This document shows positions 28,501 to 39,064 of a DNA stretch of 64,000 nucleotides, in pieces. The position numbers and the translations under genes are program-made. The stretch covers positions 3,537,205-3,601,204 of the forward strand of contig VZDJ01000056.1 of the NCBI GenBank assembly GCA_008694505.1, written 5' to 3'. Every line of letters starts with the position of its first letter. Positions within the stretch are counted from its first letter, which is position 1. The stretch comes from Cyanoderma ruficeps (lineage: Eukaryota > Chordata > Aves > Passeriformes > Timaliidae). The notes beneath the pieces were generated by a model. It searched no databases. It was not told where the DNA came from and worked only from the letters and a program-made list of their open reading frames with translations.

Positions 28501-31500
28501 AAAGGTGATACAGAAGAGCACAGTGACTATTTTTACTGTACATGCAAGAAAAAAAATCTGAAGTGTTTCTTTTGTATGGAAAGGTACTTTTCAGTCCAGT
28601 ACTCTTAAAGTAAGTAAAGGCTGCTGCTGTAGGTGCACATTGTCCACATGCTCTCCTTTTGCATATGGGTAAAAACTGTGAAGATGTAAAAACCTAGAAA
28701 TGTCTAGACCACTGCCATTGGAGTTGAATGCATCTTGGAGATGTAGGGCAGTTTGAGAAGACTTGGAAGGGACCTTTAAAAGACAAGGAGGTTGATGTGC
28801 CAGCCTGTCAGGATAACCTGACAGAGCTCTGAGCTTAGAAAGCATTAAAGCATAAAAATGTAATTAACATCAGTCAGCATGGTTTTATTAAAAAAAGAAA
28901 AAGTCTTAATCCCCCAAAATTAAAGCAAATAAGAGAAATAGCACAGATATGTTACACCTTTGAAAGGCATTGATTGACTCACCTGAACATGCAGGTTAAC
29001 TGACATGAGAGTACCTTTTTAAGTATACAGAATGAAGAGCTGAGCTTAGGTGTGTCTTGGCTGAAGAGCCTTAAGAGGACAGGCTATTTATAACTGTACT
29101 TATGCAGTGTGCTGCAGGTCCTAAAGCTAAATCTAAATCATATGCAACTGATTTTTTTTTTTGCTTACGAAGTTAACTCCTGCACCCTATTCACATGTGA
29201 GCCTAAACAAAGAAGAAAAAAGGCTGCTTTTATCTCATGGTATTGATCTCCTCCATATTCTCTGAAGCCATGGCAATACATAGTTGTTTTTTCCCCTGAT
29301 CTCATGTGCTGTCCAAATTTGTTTCAGGGGGAAAATCTAGATCTGGCTATTTCCAAGGATGAAGTTATGGCTATGATTGGGGAGGGAATCTGTGTGGTGA
29401 AGACACTAACAAGGAATCACCTTTACTGCGAGCCCCCCTCGGAGCAGCCGGCTCCGCGGCACCGCACCAAGCGGGAGGGCACGGACCTGCTCCCGGAGTT
29501 CACGGTAGGGAATCAGCAGCACTGCCAGAAATCCTGTCATTTCCTGGAGCATGTGCAAGAAGTGGCTGTGGGATGTGAAGTTAGGAAAGGCAGACACCCT
29601 GCTGAGGGACAGGGGAGGTAACGGAGGTGGCAGGGAACTGATCTTGTTCTCAAATTCTGCTCTTAATGGCTGAAGTTGCCTGAAAGTAAGCAGGATAGCT
29701 GGGTTCACTGTGGGCAGCTCTGTGCCCCCGTGCTCATTCTGGAGAAGCCCTGTGGCTTTGTATTTCATTCCTGCACAGAGGAATGGAATCATCTTGGCAA
29801 ATGCTTTCTTCTTACAGGTTCAGATGGGAAACCTGAACTTCCTCCTGGGCCGAGTGCAGTATGACACAGAAAGCCAGCTCACCTTCCCACTGGAGGCACA
29901 GATTGGTTTGGGTGTCGGTGCATCCTTTGTGGCACTGATTGTTCTGGTCATCGTGTTCATATACAGGTAAGAAGTTCTGGCATGTATGAGGCCTTTAAGT
30001 TCCTCTCAGTGTTTTTCAGTGGATGTGACAAAGTGTGTACATCTTGGGCCTAAACAAGGTTACAGTTTTTTTTATTTTGTGCCAAATTCTGAGTGGTGGT
30101 GTTGGATGAGGGAGGCATGTTGCACTGCTAGTCACAGTCTGCACTGTGGTTCATTCAGAATCTAATGGGTGCTTCAAGAGACACATCTAGTTTATGGAAC
30201 ACTGTGTGGTATCCTGCAAAGATGGTGCTCTATAGAAATCGCCTCAGCATCAACTGCCCTGGAGTCTTTGGCAGCAACACAGCAGTTGGCAAGGACAGTC
30301 CCTGGGTTAGTGCCACCAGGAACAATTTTGCTTTTTATTGCAGGAGGAAGAGCAAACAGGCTCTAAGGGATTACAAGAAAGTTCAAATCCAGCTGGAAAA
30401 TCTGGAAACCAGTGTTCGGGACAGATGTAAAAAGGAATTCACAGGTCAGTCACTGAGCTCCTGGGTTCTCGTAGCTTCAGGGAAACTTGGAGAACCACCC
30501 TCAACTTTTCCTCTCTTCCCATTCCTGTGTACTTGTCTGCGTAGCTCAGAGCAGGCAATAATTTATCCTGTGCCAGAGCATGGAAACATAGAGCCACATT
30601 CTTGCTTTTTTAATTCTTTAATTCAGAGCACAGTGATCTATACAAACTTCTCTCATTCTATACTTCATCCTCCAGACTCAGATGACGAGCTAAAGTCAAG
30701 ACAACACCCTTGGAGGGATCTTAAGGACAGCTACTAGCCCAGTCTTTGTGTGGGGCAAGTTGAATTGCAGCCCATGTTCTGAGCTTATAAACCTTATACT
30801 TCAGCTCTTTACAATTGTAGGAGACCTGGGGCTCTGAAACTCTGCATGTGACTGAGATTGTAGTCCCCAGTTCATGTGTGAAGGAGTGAGGAGCAGGTCT
30901 CTAATACTCTTATCTTTGCTGTAGGTAATGCCTGTAACCACAGATGTGGGCTGAATAATGGCTTCCTCTTTATAAAAATTGGAAACCACCTCCTGATTAG
31001 AACTTTCCTCACACTATTTCTCCTGCTGCCTAGTCTGGTTTTAAATGTTCTAGCAATGAGACCCGAACGTGCCTCTTCCTGACAGGAAACATCCTTCCTC
31101 TTTCTCAGTCCCATGCTGCTGGCCCTGGTTCTTCCCCTTACCTCATGCTCTGCACCATCAGTTGAGGTCATGTCACTTGTGTCATAGTCATGGGCATTTT
31201 CCTTTCCCTCAGACCTGATGACTGAGATGATGGACCTCACAAGTGACCTTGTGGGCACAGGGATCCCCTTCCTGGACTACAAGTCCTACGCAGAACGCAT
31301 TTTCTTTCCGGGCCACCGTGAGTCACCACTGCAAAGGGACCTCGACATCCCTGAGTGCCGACGGCAAACAGTGGAGCAGGGCTTGGTCCAGCTCTCCAAC
31401 CTCCTCAACAGCAAGCTCTTCCTCACCAAGGTAATGTCCCTCTCTCTGCTGGCAGCCTGCTGTGGGGCCAGAGCCTCCTGGCAGCAAGAGGTGGGCAGTG

Positions 31501-34500
31501 TCTGTTAAGGTTCATTCCTTAATAGCTCCCTGCACCACTCCTTCCAAAAGCCAGCAGCCGTGGCTGCTTTGTCTTCAGCAGATTCACACACTGGCTTCTC
31601 TGTCTCTCCCCACCAGTTCATCCACACTCTGGAGATCCAGCGCACCTTCTCTCCGAGAGACCGGGCCTACGTGGCATCGCTGCTCACGGTGTCGCTGCAC
31701 GGGAAGCTGGAGTACTTCACTGACATCCTCAAAACACTCTTGAATGACCTTGTGGAGCAGTATGTGGCCAAGAACCCCAAGCTGATGCTGCGGAGGTGAG
31801 TAGGCTGGCCTGGTCCCACTGGCAGCTCTGAGGGGACAGAGCCTTTCTGCCTGGCTGGCAAGCTTTAAAAGGCTCTGTCAAGTCTTCTAATCCCACTTTG
31901 CTATTTAGAGGTCCCTGGGTTCTCAGTCATGCCATGTTTGGAAGCTAAACTGAGATATGTCCGATGTTTGGAACCCCAGTACCCTCCTATCTGGTCCATC
32001 CTTCTGATCTGAACACATTTCCCTTGTTTGAGATCTACCAGAGGCTTTTCACTGTTCTCTGCTTCTTGTCTCTTCAATTCTGTAATTTGGTGCCTCCTTC
32101 AGGCTGACAAGTGCTTCCAATAAGTAATGTCAAAAGCATTAGCTGTGCTGGTCTCAAAAGGCTTTTTTTTTTCCTCTCCATTCTGTATCGTGACTTAGCG
32201 TGCTCTTCTTCCAAAGGGAGTGATCTTTACCTCCAAATCTCCCCCAGTTCTGCACCACATTCTTGTGACCAACCTGATGCTCTCTTTCAGGACAGAAACA
32301 GTGGTAGAGAAGCTGTTAACCAACTGGATGTCCATCTGCCTGTATGCATTTGTGAGGGTGAGCTCTTTGTCCTGTTGTGATGTAGAGGGGCCAAAAGAGA
32401 GGAGACAGGCACAGCTTTGCTTTGTGCCTCACTCGTAGCTGAGACAGTGGCAGGGTCACCCTGTATTTCAGGGTGAGGAATAAAAGCTGGGCTGCACACT
32501 GGGAACAGGCATTCTTAAATCAGCATCAACACCACTTGTTTCCAGGATGTGTCACCAAGTCATGGAGGCCTCAGTGTAGCTCCTTTGTCTTGAAATACAC
32601 AGGCCACAGGCTGGTCTGTGCATGGGAGGACAGATGCTGGTCTAATTCCTTTTCTGAAGGGTTGCGGGAGGTAGCAAGGATTCTCTCAGATTAGTGGCAC
32701 AGAGGCAGAGCAATGCCTTGGTTATGTGCATCTCTCTGGTAGCTGGACAGTGCACTTTTCCTGTGCCTGGAGCAGGAGCTGTTGGCACAGGCTCTGTCTT
32801 TGCCTACTGTGGATCAGCTGCTGTATCCTCAGTCCTGCTTGATATGCATGTTTCCAGGTCTGGAGCTCTGCTGGGAGGAGCAAGCTGAATTTCTTTTCTT
32901 CCTTTCCATGCCAGGATTCTGTCGGGGAGCCCCTTTACATGCTGTTTCGAGGAATTAAACACCAGGTGGACAAAGGGCCAGTTGACTGGGTGACAGGGAA
33001 AGCCAAATACACACTGAATGACAACCGTCTTCTGAGAGAGGACCTGGAGTACCGCACTCTGGTAAGCACCAAATCTTCTGTCCTCTCTGGTAGACAGGGC
33101 TGCTCCCACAACCAAGGCACAGGTGTAGCATCCTGCCACTGTCTCCTGGGAGCCAGGTTTGTTCCAGCAGCACAAGTCCGTACATGATGAAGAGCTCTGC
33201 TAAATCAGGCACTTTTGCCCCAGGCTGATAGGAGCCTTCACCACAGTTATCTGGTGTACGTGCTGTGCTGTGTCTAGAAATAAGAGGATGAAGTTGCTGA
33301 TTGCACATCGAAGCTCCTCCCTAATGCTCTTGAGCTGGCTTCCAGCTCTTGACACAAGGCTAAGAACACAAGACTGAGGTGTTTAACATCTGTGATGTTT
33401 TCTTTTCTGAATCTCTCAGTGAAAGTGTAGCTGTTAACTTGCCTGAATGCCAGCCATCAAAGGTGTAAATGTGTCAGATGTAATCTTATCAGCTGAGTAG
33501 CTGTGACCTTTTCTTCCCCAGACCTTAAATGCTTTGACACAAGCAGGAGTTGGTGCAGGAGGAGCAGAAGACTCTCAAGGGGTTTCTGCAAAAGTGCTGG
33601 ACTGTGACACCATAACGCAGGTGAAGGAGAAAATCCTAGATCAGATCTATAAAGGGACGCCATACTGTCACCGGCCAGACCCTGACACCCTGGACCTCGG
33701 TGAGCAGAGCTCTTTGGTGACAAAACTCAGTGAGAAGTGAAGGAATGGTGGTTTGCTGTCTGTGCACATCACCCTGGCACATGTGACATTTGTCATTCTC
33801 TGCTGAGTGTGCAGAATCATGGACCACTCTGGCTGGGCACAACAGGGAGGAGGCTGTAACAGAAGGAGGTGGGGGTAGAAAAGGAGCAGTTGGGTTCAGC
33901 CTCTTTTCACTTCATGGTGTTCTTGGCCAGACTCAGACCACAGCAATGCTTTGGGCAAGGGGATATGGAAAAAACGTATAGAAAATGTGTAGAAGGGGAG
34001 GGAGATTTGAGTGCAGTGCAAAGATGCTGTGGGCATAGACTGGCACTTCCTGGCAGTGAAGTCAATGGCAGCCTCTTAGTAATATATGTCAGGGAGGATT
34101 TTGCCCATGGTAGTTAATGAATGGCAGAACTTACATCAGGAGAGAAAACACTCAGTTTTCCATCATCTTAATTCTGTTGATGAATAATGGTGACATTTAG
34201 GGATGAGAAGATACTGAGGAAATAGTAGCTGATAAGAAGTGTGGGTGCATATTTGTGGTTTGAACCATCTGCTTGAAGAGTCACAATCAGACAGAATTTG
34301 TAGGAGCATGACAGGTGGAACCTGGGAGGCCATGAGGCCACCTGTCCCTGTGCTCAGAGGGGTCTGTCCTGTGACTGCAGGATTCAGATTACAGGCAGTT
34401 GCTCAGGTTATGTTGTCTATGAAATAGCACAGGTAAAAGTTGACGAGTACCAGAGACTGCTTAACAAGGTCAGCCAGGATGATGCAGATGATGCCTCAAA

Positions 34501-37500
34501 TTAGCAGTTAATCCTTTCGTTTTCTGTGTTTCAATGGCTGCAGAGTGGAGATCAGGGCTGGCAGGTCACCTGATACTGTCTGATGAGGATGTGACATCTG
34601 TTGTTCAAGGAACTTGGAAACGTCTGAACACTCTTCAGCATTACAAGGTCAGAACTCAGTCTGCCATTGCCTTATCTCTTCTCTCATCCTTCTGCATGCT
34701 GTCATGCTCTGTTTATGGCTCTGGCTCCTGGTGGACCACTGTCAAAAGGCTGGACCTTTATTGCAGAGCATATTCAAATTAAGTCAGTGCTGTGGCTGCA
34801 CCCTGACTTCAGCAAACACAACCCTATCCTTATCCCACACCTGTTCCAGGTCAGATCAGTTAGGAAGTGATGACGCACTGAGCTGCCAAGTACCTTCTAA
34901 CAATGGAAAGAGGGATTTTTTTTAATTATCTTGCACCAGTATGTCAGTACTTTGCTGCAGCATGTTCTAGATGTGAATGACCTCAGTCCCTGAGTATTAT
35001 CTTCGTTGTACTTTGAACATTTGTTTGTCAATTGGTACAGACAAGATTTTCTCACCCTCAGGAAACACAGTGATGATGTCTCAAAATCCTTGCTTCTATC
35101 CCTATTTCTAGTGATGGTACAGCCTGTTTTGCTCTATAAGCACTTGCCTATTGTGCTGATGAGAAACATGCCATTTGCTTTGAATGTTGTTTTGCTTTTG
35201 TGCAGGTGCCTGATGGAGCAACAGTAGCACTCGTCCCACGCCTGACCAAGCACATCCACAGGGAAAATCAGGATTACATCCCAGGAGAAAGTGAGTTTGA
35301 TGTCTTGTTCTCATAAAATTACTTTAGAGCACTTACTAGTTAGTGGGACAAGTTTCTTGTTATAGCCCCAGCTTTATGCTGATATAGAAGGCTGACACAT
35401 GCCTTGGACCCTTATAGGACTGTCGGGAAATGTGAAAGCTTGGTCAGGTGAGGTCAGAGAAAAGCAAAAGTGTGAGAGCAGAGGAAGGCTGGGCTGGGTG
35501 TGAAAATGCAGAACAAGCACAATTGTCTGACTCTCTAGGGCTGACTGCAGCCTGCAACTTGCAGAAATCTTAATACCTTCAGGTGCTGAGCATGGCCTGA
35601 GGGGGATGATGGGGTGCCAGGCAGAATGAACAACTCCATGGATACTCCTGTGGCATGAGGGATAATAGCCACAGGCTGCAGCTTAAGAGATTCAAATTGG
35701 ATATGGAGCAAATCTTCTTCAGCAGAAGGGTATTTCAACCCTGAAACAGACCACTGGTGTGGTGGTAGATCTCTGTTCTGGGGAAGTTTCCAAGACCTTG
35801 AAGGTTTTGGGTGAACAAAGGCAACCTTCTGAAATGTTGGCAGCGGTTGTACTCTGCAGAAGGTTGGATAGAGGCCTCCAGAGATTCCTTCCCATTTGTG
35901 TTTCTGTTACACTGGGAAATCTTGCTTTCTTGGGGCTCACCTGACCAAAGTTTACTGTGAGAGAGCCAACACTCATCTGTAAATAATTGCTTGGTTTAGA
36001 AACACCAATGCTGGAGGATGCAGATGAAGGTGGGATCAAACTTTGGCACCTGGTAAAACCAACAGAAGAGCCAGAGCTTCCCAAGCATCGGCGTGGGAGC
36101 TTAAGAGATCGGGAGAGGGCCAAGGCAATCCCAGAGATCTATCTGACACGTCTGCTCTCAATGAAGGTGAGAAGAAGCACAGATTGTGTTGTGCTTGGGA
36201 TCTTGCCTGCCTTCATATCCCCCAGCCGATTGGAGGAGTGTGTGTGAAGATGAAGCAATACCCTTTACCTGCACTGGCTTTGAGTACATTTGAGTCTTCC
36301 CTATATTTTGCTTTGTTCATGAGGTTGTCCCTGGCCTCTGTTCCACAAACCACAGGGGCCTCCATTCTCCTTTGTTACTGCTCCCTTCAGTGGGGGTGGA
36401 GTACCCTGGGATGGGTGAGGAGCTGTCACTGAGAAGAGGATGACCTCTCATCTGTGAGGCCTAGGCTCTCTACTCTCCTCTGCCTGTGCTGACCCTGTGC
36501 TACTTGATTTTCCACAGGGCACTCTGCAGAAATTTGTGGACGACTTGTTCCAGGTGATCCTCAGTACCAACCGCCCTGTTCCTCTGGCAGTCAAATACTT
36601 CTTTGACCTGTTAGATGAGCAGGCCATGCACTATGGGATCGCAGACCCTGAGACCATCCATATCTGGAAGACAAACAGGTAGGGTGTTCCTGAGGGCCCT
36701 GGAGGAGGCACTGCTGACTTGCTTAGAGCTTGCAAAGTGACAGCAACCTCTGCCTACTGAGGAGGAGGAAAATGCAAGTGCGGGGCAGCAGACCATAGAG
36801 TGAAGAGCTGGTTTTGCTGGGAGGCAAAGCAGAGAGATGCAGTAGCACGCAGAATATCTTTTGGCAATGTAGCTGCTACCTTTGCTGATGTCCTTCTGCA
36901 CTTCTGACCTCTCTACAGCCTCCCCCTGCGGTTCTGGATCAACATAATCAAGAACCCCCAGTTTGTTTTTGATGTGCAGACGTCAGATAATGTGGATGCT
37001 GTGCTGCTGGTCATTGCACAGACCTTCATGGACTCCTGTACAATAGCTGACCATAAGTTAGGGCGGGTGAGTACAGAGGGAGAAGGGAGCATGGCTGGCA
37101 CACAGAGTTGAGCAGTGCTGCCTTAGGAAGGCAATAATAGCAGCATGGGACAGCAGACCAGGCTTCCCCTGGCTTCCATGTGTAGCTGGAGAGTAATGGG
37201 GGCTCCTGGGAAGAGAGGAGGGAGGATCAGATTTTGTTTAGCAACAAGAAATGGTTGAGGAGTGCTCTTTATTTACAGCTTGCAGCTACTTGGGGGACAG
37301 AGCTAAACTCCAGTTGGCTGTGGCAGACAGTGGGAGTCACAGGACACAACTTGGGACATTCAGGTTGGCCATTAGAAAGACTTTCCACCATCACTACTCA
37401 CCCTGTGCTGCGGGTGGAACAGTCTTGCCCAGGTCACCAGAGATGTGCAGGGTGGATCTCTGGAGCATGCCAGGCATCAGCTATTCAAAGCCATTGCCAG

Positions 37501-39064
37501 TGTGATCTCATACTGGTGATCACCCAGCTCCAAGGGGAAGGCTGGACTAGGGATCCCGGGGTCACTTCATCAACACATCTCAGGGTACCTCAGACTGCAT
37601 TTCTAGAAGAGAATCTGCTATTTTAAGTGCCTCTCCATGCAGAGGACAAAAAATTCCTGATCCCAAACAAATGGCAGAAAATAGAAGTGATGGTGTTACC
37701 TGCTGAGGTTAGTCCACAGCACAATAAAGGAGATTTTTCATAACCAATTCTGGTTTTGGATGTTCAAGGACTCTCCAATCAATAAGCTGCTTTATGCCCG
37801 GGACATTCCTCGCTACAAGCAGATGGTGGAAAGGTAAGTGGTGGATGTGAGGAGTTGTAATTTCAGCAGTGAGGAGGGGGGACCATGGGGGACTAAATTT
37901 CCTGTGTGCCCCTGTCTAGGTACTACGCAGACATTCGTCAGACCATCTCTGCCAGTGACCAGGAGATGAACTCTGCCCTGGCTGAGCTATCACGGGTAAA
38001 TCAAAGTATTTCAGAAGTCACCTGGCTCCTCACCTGTGTATCCAGGGGAGAGTTATTAATGCAAAGATGAGACATTGCAGCTGAGTGTGCAGTTCTGCCC
38101 AGACACACTGACTGTGCCTAGTGGCTGCCCTGCCCCACAGGGAGGGTGAGGGTCTGTCCAGGTAGCACTGGAGAGAAGAGGGGATAGTCAAGGATTCAGG
38201 GCAAGAAATACATGTGGTTTTTCCTTTGCTAGGAACTGTTGGTGAATTCTCTTTCCTGTTGCTTTCTTAATGAGTTGTAAGGGCATAATTTGACAGGACA
38301 ATTGTTAGGTGTCTCATGGTTTTGTCTGATTTCTTCTCTTATAAGCAGAATTACTCAGGTGACCTCAATTCCCTGGTGGCTCTACATGAATTGTACAAAT
38401 ACATCAATAAGTACTATGACCAGGTGAGTGTGTGTTTCCAGCAGGTATGAATATGCCTTTCTTCTTCTACCACCCAAACAAAAAACCTACAAAAATTAAC
38501 GAGTAAGAGCAGCCAGACTATTCCAACACTATATTATTTCATTGGCATGCATAACTCATGTCAGGAATTTGCTTTATTCTTATCAAAGAGCATGGGAGGA
38601 GATCAGCAAAAAGAATTTCGCTCTAACTTGGAGGCTTTGGGGATTTCATATGTGCTTCTTCATTTTTACTCCAATATCCAAATACTTTACTTAAGAAATG
38701 CAGTTAGTTCAGATTAATTTACTAAAGACTTAATTTTCAGGTGAGAAGCTTAGCATTCTTTTTGCCCTGTAAATCTGTAAGTTACTACAATGAATCTAGA
38801 ATACTGCTCTTTTGGTTAATTTAAGATTAATTGCTACATACCCACTCTAGACTAGAGTGTGCAGAATTCCAGCTTGAGATTCTCCATAATGTGTGGAGTT
38901 CAGCTGGTTGAGTGTCGTGTGCTGGAGAAAAGCTGCCAGTGAACTCTCTCTTGTTGCAGATCATTACTGCCTTGGAAGAAGACCCAACGGCACAGAAGAT
39001 GCAGCTTGGATATAGACTGCAACAGATTGCAGCAGCTGTGGAGAATAAAGTCACAGATTTGTGA
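3437..39064 (+). CDS. PLXNB1: Plexin-B1, complete, 36 coding exons
   Basis: Transmembrane receptor for class 4 semaphorins that acts on Rho and Rap/R-Ras GTPases. Coding exons: 3437-4570, 9118-9300, 9716-9844, 11615-11715, 12387-12519, 13213-13369, 16213-16321, 16420-16528, 17104-17967, 18089-18214, 19302-19424, 20403-20496, 20742-20908, 21935-22086, 23963-24068, 25438-25574, 26194-26370, 26554-26722, 27836-28078, 29328-29504, 29818-29966, 30344-30444, 31213-31430, 31617-31795, 32291-32357, 32915-33061, 33522-33699, 34544-34647, 35206-35290, 36000-36166, 36518-36678, 36919-37066, 37769-37833, 37920-37995, 38349-38423, 38960-39064. All junctions are GT-AG and keep phase, giving 2204 aa against about 2135 in human. 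B1 is preferred to B2 or B3 because of the long Thr/Pro-rich exon ending in a B1-like [10 protein letters not shown]...DYQYD segment, and near-identity of the cytoplasmic half. No disabling change was seen. Confidence 0.97.
5028..5157 (+). mobile_element. CR1 LINE 3'-end remnant
   Basis: The stretch has the diagnostic order of a CR1 tail: an AAAACCCTCCTGGAAGC-like segment, GTGACCCTGCTTTGGCAG, a TTGAACTAGATGATCTCCAGA segment, CCCTTCCAACC, and a terminal ATTCTGTG repeat. It is a 5'-truncated, decayed copy with no reverse transcriptase frame, lying in intron 1 in the gene's orientation. CR1 tails of this form are abundant in birds and other reptiles, so this is the best single clue to the host group. 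Confidence 0.9.
7650..7745. repeat. A-rich and GA-rich low-complexity tract
   Basis: ACA-rich repeats run into poly-A and then into GAGAGA and GGGAGAGG purine runs, inside PLXNB1 intron 1. This is simple-sequence DNA with no coding content. The A-rich part could be the relic of a retrotransposon tail, but no flanking element is recognisable. Confidence 0.7.
9118..9844 (+). CDS. PLXNB1: PLXNB1 exons 2-3: end of the Sema domain
   Basis: Exons 9118-9300 and 9716-9844 encode residues 379-482 and finish the Sema propeller. They include the [17 protein letters not shown] strand followed by GRLHKVYVG, which is typical of the last plexin blade. Both exons are phase 0 at each end. The separating intron of 415 bp holds nothing else recognisable. 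Confidence 0.95.
11615..12519 (+). CDS. PLXNB1: PLXNB1 exons 4-5: first PSI domain
   Basis: Exons 11615-11715 and 12387-12519 encode residues 483-560. The cysteine pattern [10 protein letters not shown]...DPYCGWC...CSRRSEC is the plexin-semaphorin-integrin (PSI) knot that braces the Sema domain. Confidence 0.95.
13213..16528 (+). CDS. PLXNB1: PLXNB1 exons 6-8: linker and second PSI
   Basis: Exons 13213-13369, 16213-16321 and 16420-16528 encode residues 561-685. Exon 6 begins an IPT-like stretch ([17 protein letters not shown] in the B1 family; here [11 protein letters not shown]). Exons 7-8 hold [14 protein letters not shown]...C, the second PSI. Intron 7 is only 98 bp. Intron 6 (2.8 kb, 13370-16212) contains no recognisable gene. 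Confidence 0.94.
13370..16212 (+). other. PLXNB1 intron 6 (2.8 kb)
   Basis: Runs from donor GTTAGT to acceptor TTTTCAG. Nothing coding is recognisable. A weak stretch near 16020-16120 may be an old retroelement, but I could not support a family assignment. Confidence 0.75.
17104..17967 (+). CDS. PLXNB1: PLXNB1 exon 9: 288-aa Thr/Ser/Pro-rich mucin-like region
   Basis: A single 864-nt exon, phase 0 at both ends, encodes residues 686-973. It is dominated by T, S, P and A (for example [10 protein letters not shown] and TPSPH) and is probably a densely O-glycosylated stalk between PSI2 and the next IPT-like module. It ends in an acidic tail with [18 protein letters not shown] and [12 protein letters not shown], which matches the plexin-B1 family and is the best marker separating B1 from B2 and B3. 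The first 300 nt are much richer in GC and CpG than neighbouring exons. Confidence 0.95.
18089..20908 (+). CDS. PLXNB1: PLXNB1 exons 10-13: IPT-like module and third PSI
   Basis: Exons 18089-18214, 19302-19424, 20403-20496 and 20742-20908 encode residues 974-1143. The first two carry the IPT-like segment starting [15 protein letters not shown]. Exon 12 has a basic [10 protein letters not shown] strand. Exon 13 is the third PSI ([15 protein letters not shown]...CVWCGG...C) and ends in CPAPLIHS just before the first canonical IPT domain. Confidence 0.95.
21935..24068 (+). CDS. PLXNB1: PLXNB1 exons 14-15: IPT domain
   Basis: Exons 21935-22086 and 23963-24068 encode residues 1144-1229, an immunoglobulin-like fold shared by plexins and transcription factors. 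[20 protein letters not shown] is the canonical IPT opening. The 1.88-kb intron between them holds no recognisable exon. Confidence 0.95.
25438..26722 (+). CDS. PLXNB1: PLXNB1 exons 16-18: IPT domains and convertase site
   Basis: Exons 25438-25574, 26194-26370 and 26554-26722 encode residues 1230-1390. [19 protein letters not shown] begins an IPT domain, and [19 protein letters not shown] begins the next. Residues about 1363-1373 are strongly basic ([11 protein letters not shown]). This is the position of the proprotein-convertase cleavage known for plexin-B1, which yields two chains that stay associated. Both RRRR and RWRR fit R-X-[KR]-R. Confidence 0.94.
27836..29504 (+). CDS. PLXNB1: PLXNB1 exons 19-20: last IPT and juxtamembrane ectodomain
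   Basis: Exons 27836-28078 and 29328-29504 encode residues 1391-1530. [19 protein letters not shown] is the typical start of the last plexin IPT repeat. Exon 20 has a GC-rich end encoding PRHRTKREG, where RTKR (about 1517-1520) adds a second furin-type motif about 38 residues outside the membrane helix. Confidence 0.95.
29818..29966 (+). CDS. PLXNB1: PLXNB1 exon 21: transmembrane helix
   Basis: Encodes residues 1531-1580. [21 protein letters not shown] (about 1559-1579, with one residue of uncertainty at each edge) is a single membrane span, followed at once by the basic stop-transfer RRKSK from the next exon. Confidence 0.96.
30344..32357 (+). CDS. PLXNB1: PLXNB1 exons 22-25: juxtamembrane helix and first half of the R-GAP
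   Basis: Exons 30344-30444, 31213-31430, 31617-31795 and 32291-32357 encode residues 1580-1768. They hold the juxtamembrane coiled segment ([20 protein letters not shown]) and the N-terminal GAP half. The arginine pair LMLRR spans the exon 24/25 junction (about 1745-1746) and corresponds to the catalytic arginine finger pair of the plexin GAP, R1677/R1678 in human B1. It is intact. Confidence 0.96.
32915..34647 (+). CDS. PLXNB1: PLXNB1 exons 26-28: Rho-binding domain
   Basis: Exons 32915-33061, 33522-33699 and 34544-34647 encode residues 1769-1911. This is the ubiquitin-like domain inserted in the GAP that binds Rac1, Rnd1 and RhoD (known for the family). [21 protein letters not shown] is its recognisable core. 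The segment around 33552-33590 ([12 protein letters not shown]) is the variable loop. Confidence 0.95.
35206..39064 (+). CDS. PLXNB1: PLXNB1 exons 29-36: second half of the R-GAP and PDZ ligand
   Basis: Exons 35206-35290, 36000-36166, 36518-36678, 36919-37066, 37769-37833, 37920-37995, 38349-38423 and 38960-39064 encode residues 1912-2204. The third GAP arginine is in [15 protein letters not shown] (about 2053; human R1984). The protein ends in VTDL, the PDZ ligand that recruits PDZ-RhoGEF and LARG in this family. Intron 33 is only 86 bp. Confidence 0.97.

Noticed and set aside
3437..39064. Plexin-B3 as the identity, suggested by the SRPK neighbour
   Set aside because: The long Thr/Pro exon, its [10 protein letters not shown] and DYQYD end, and close similarity of the cytoplasmic region fit B1 rather than B3.
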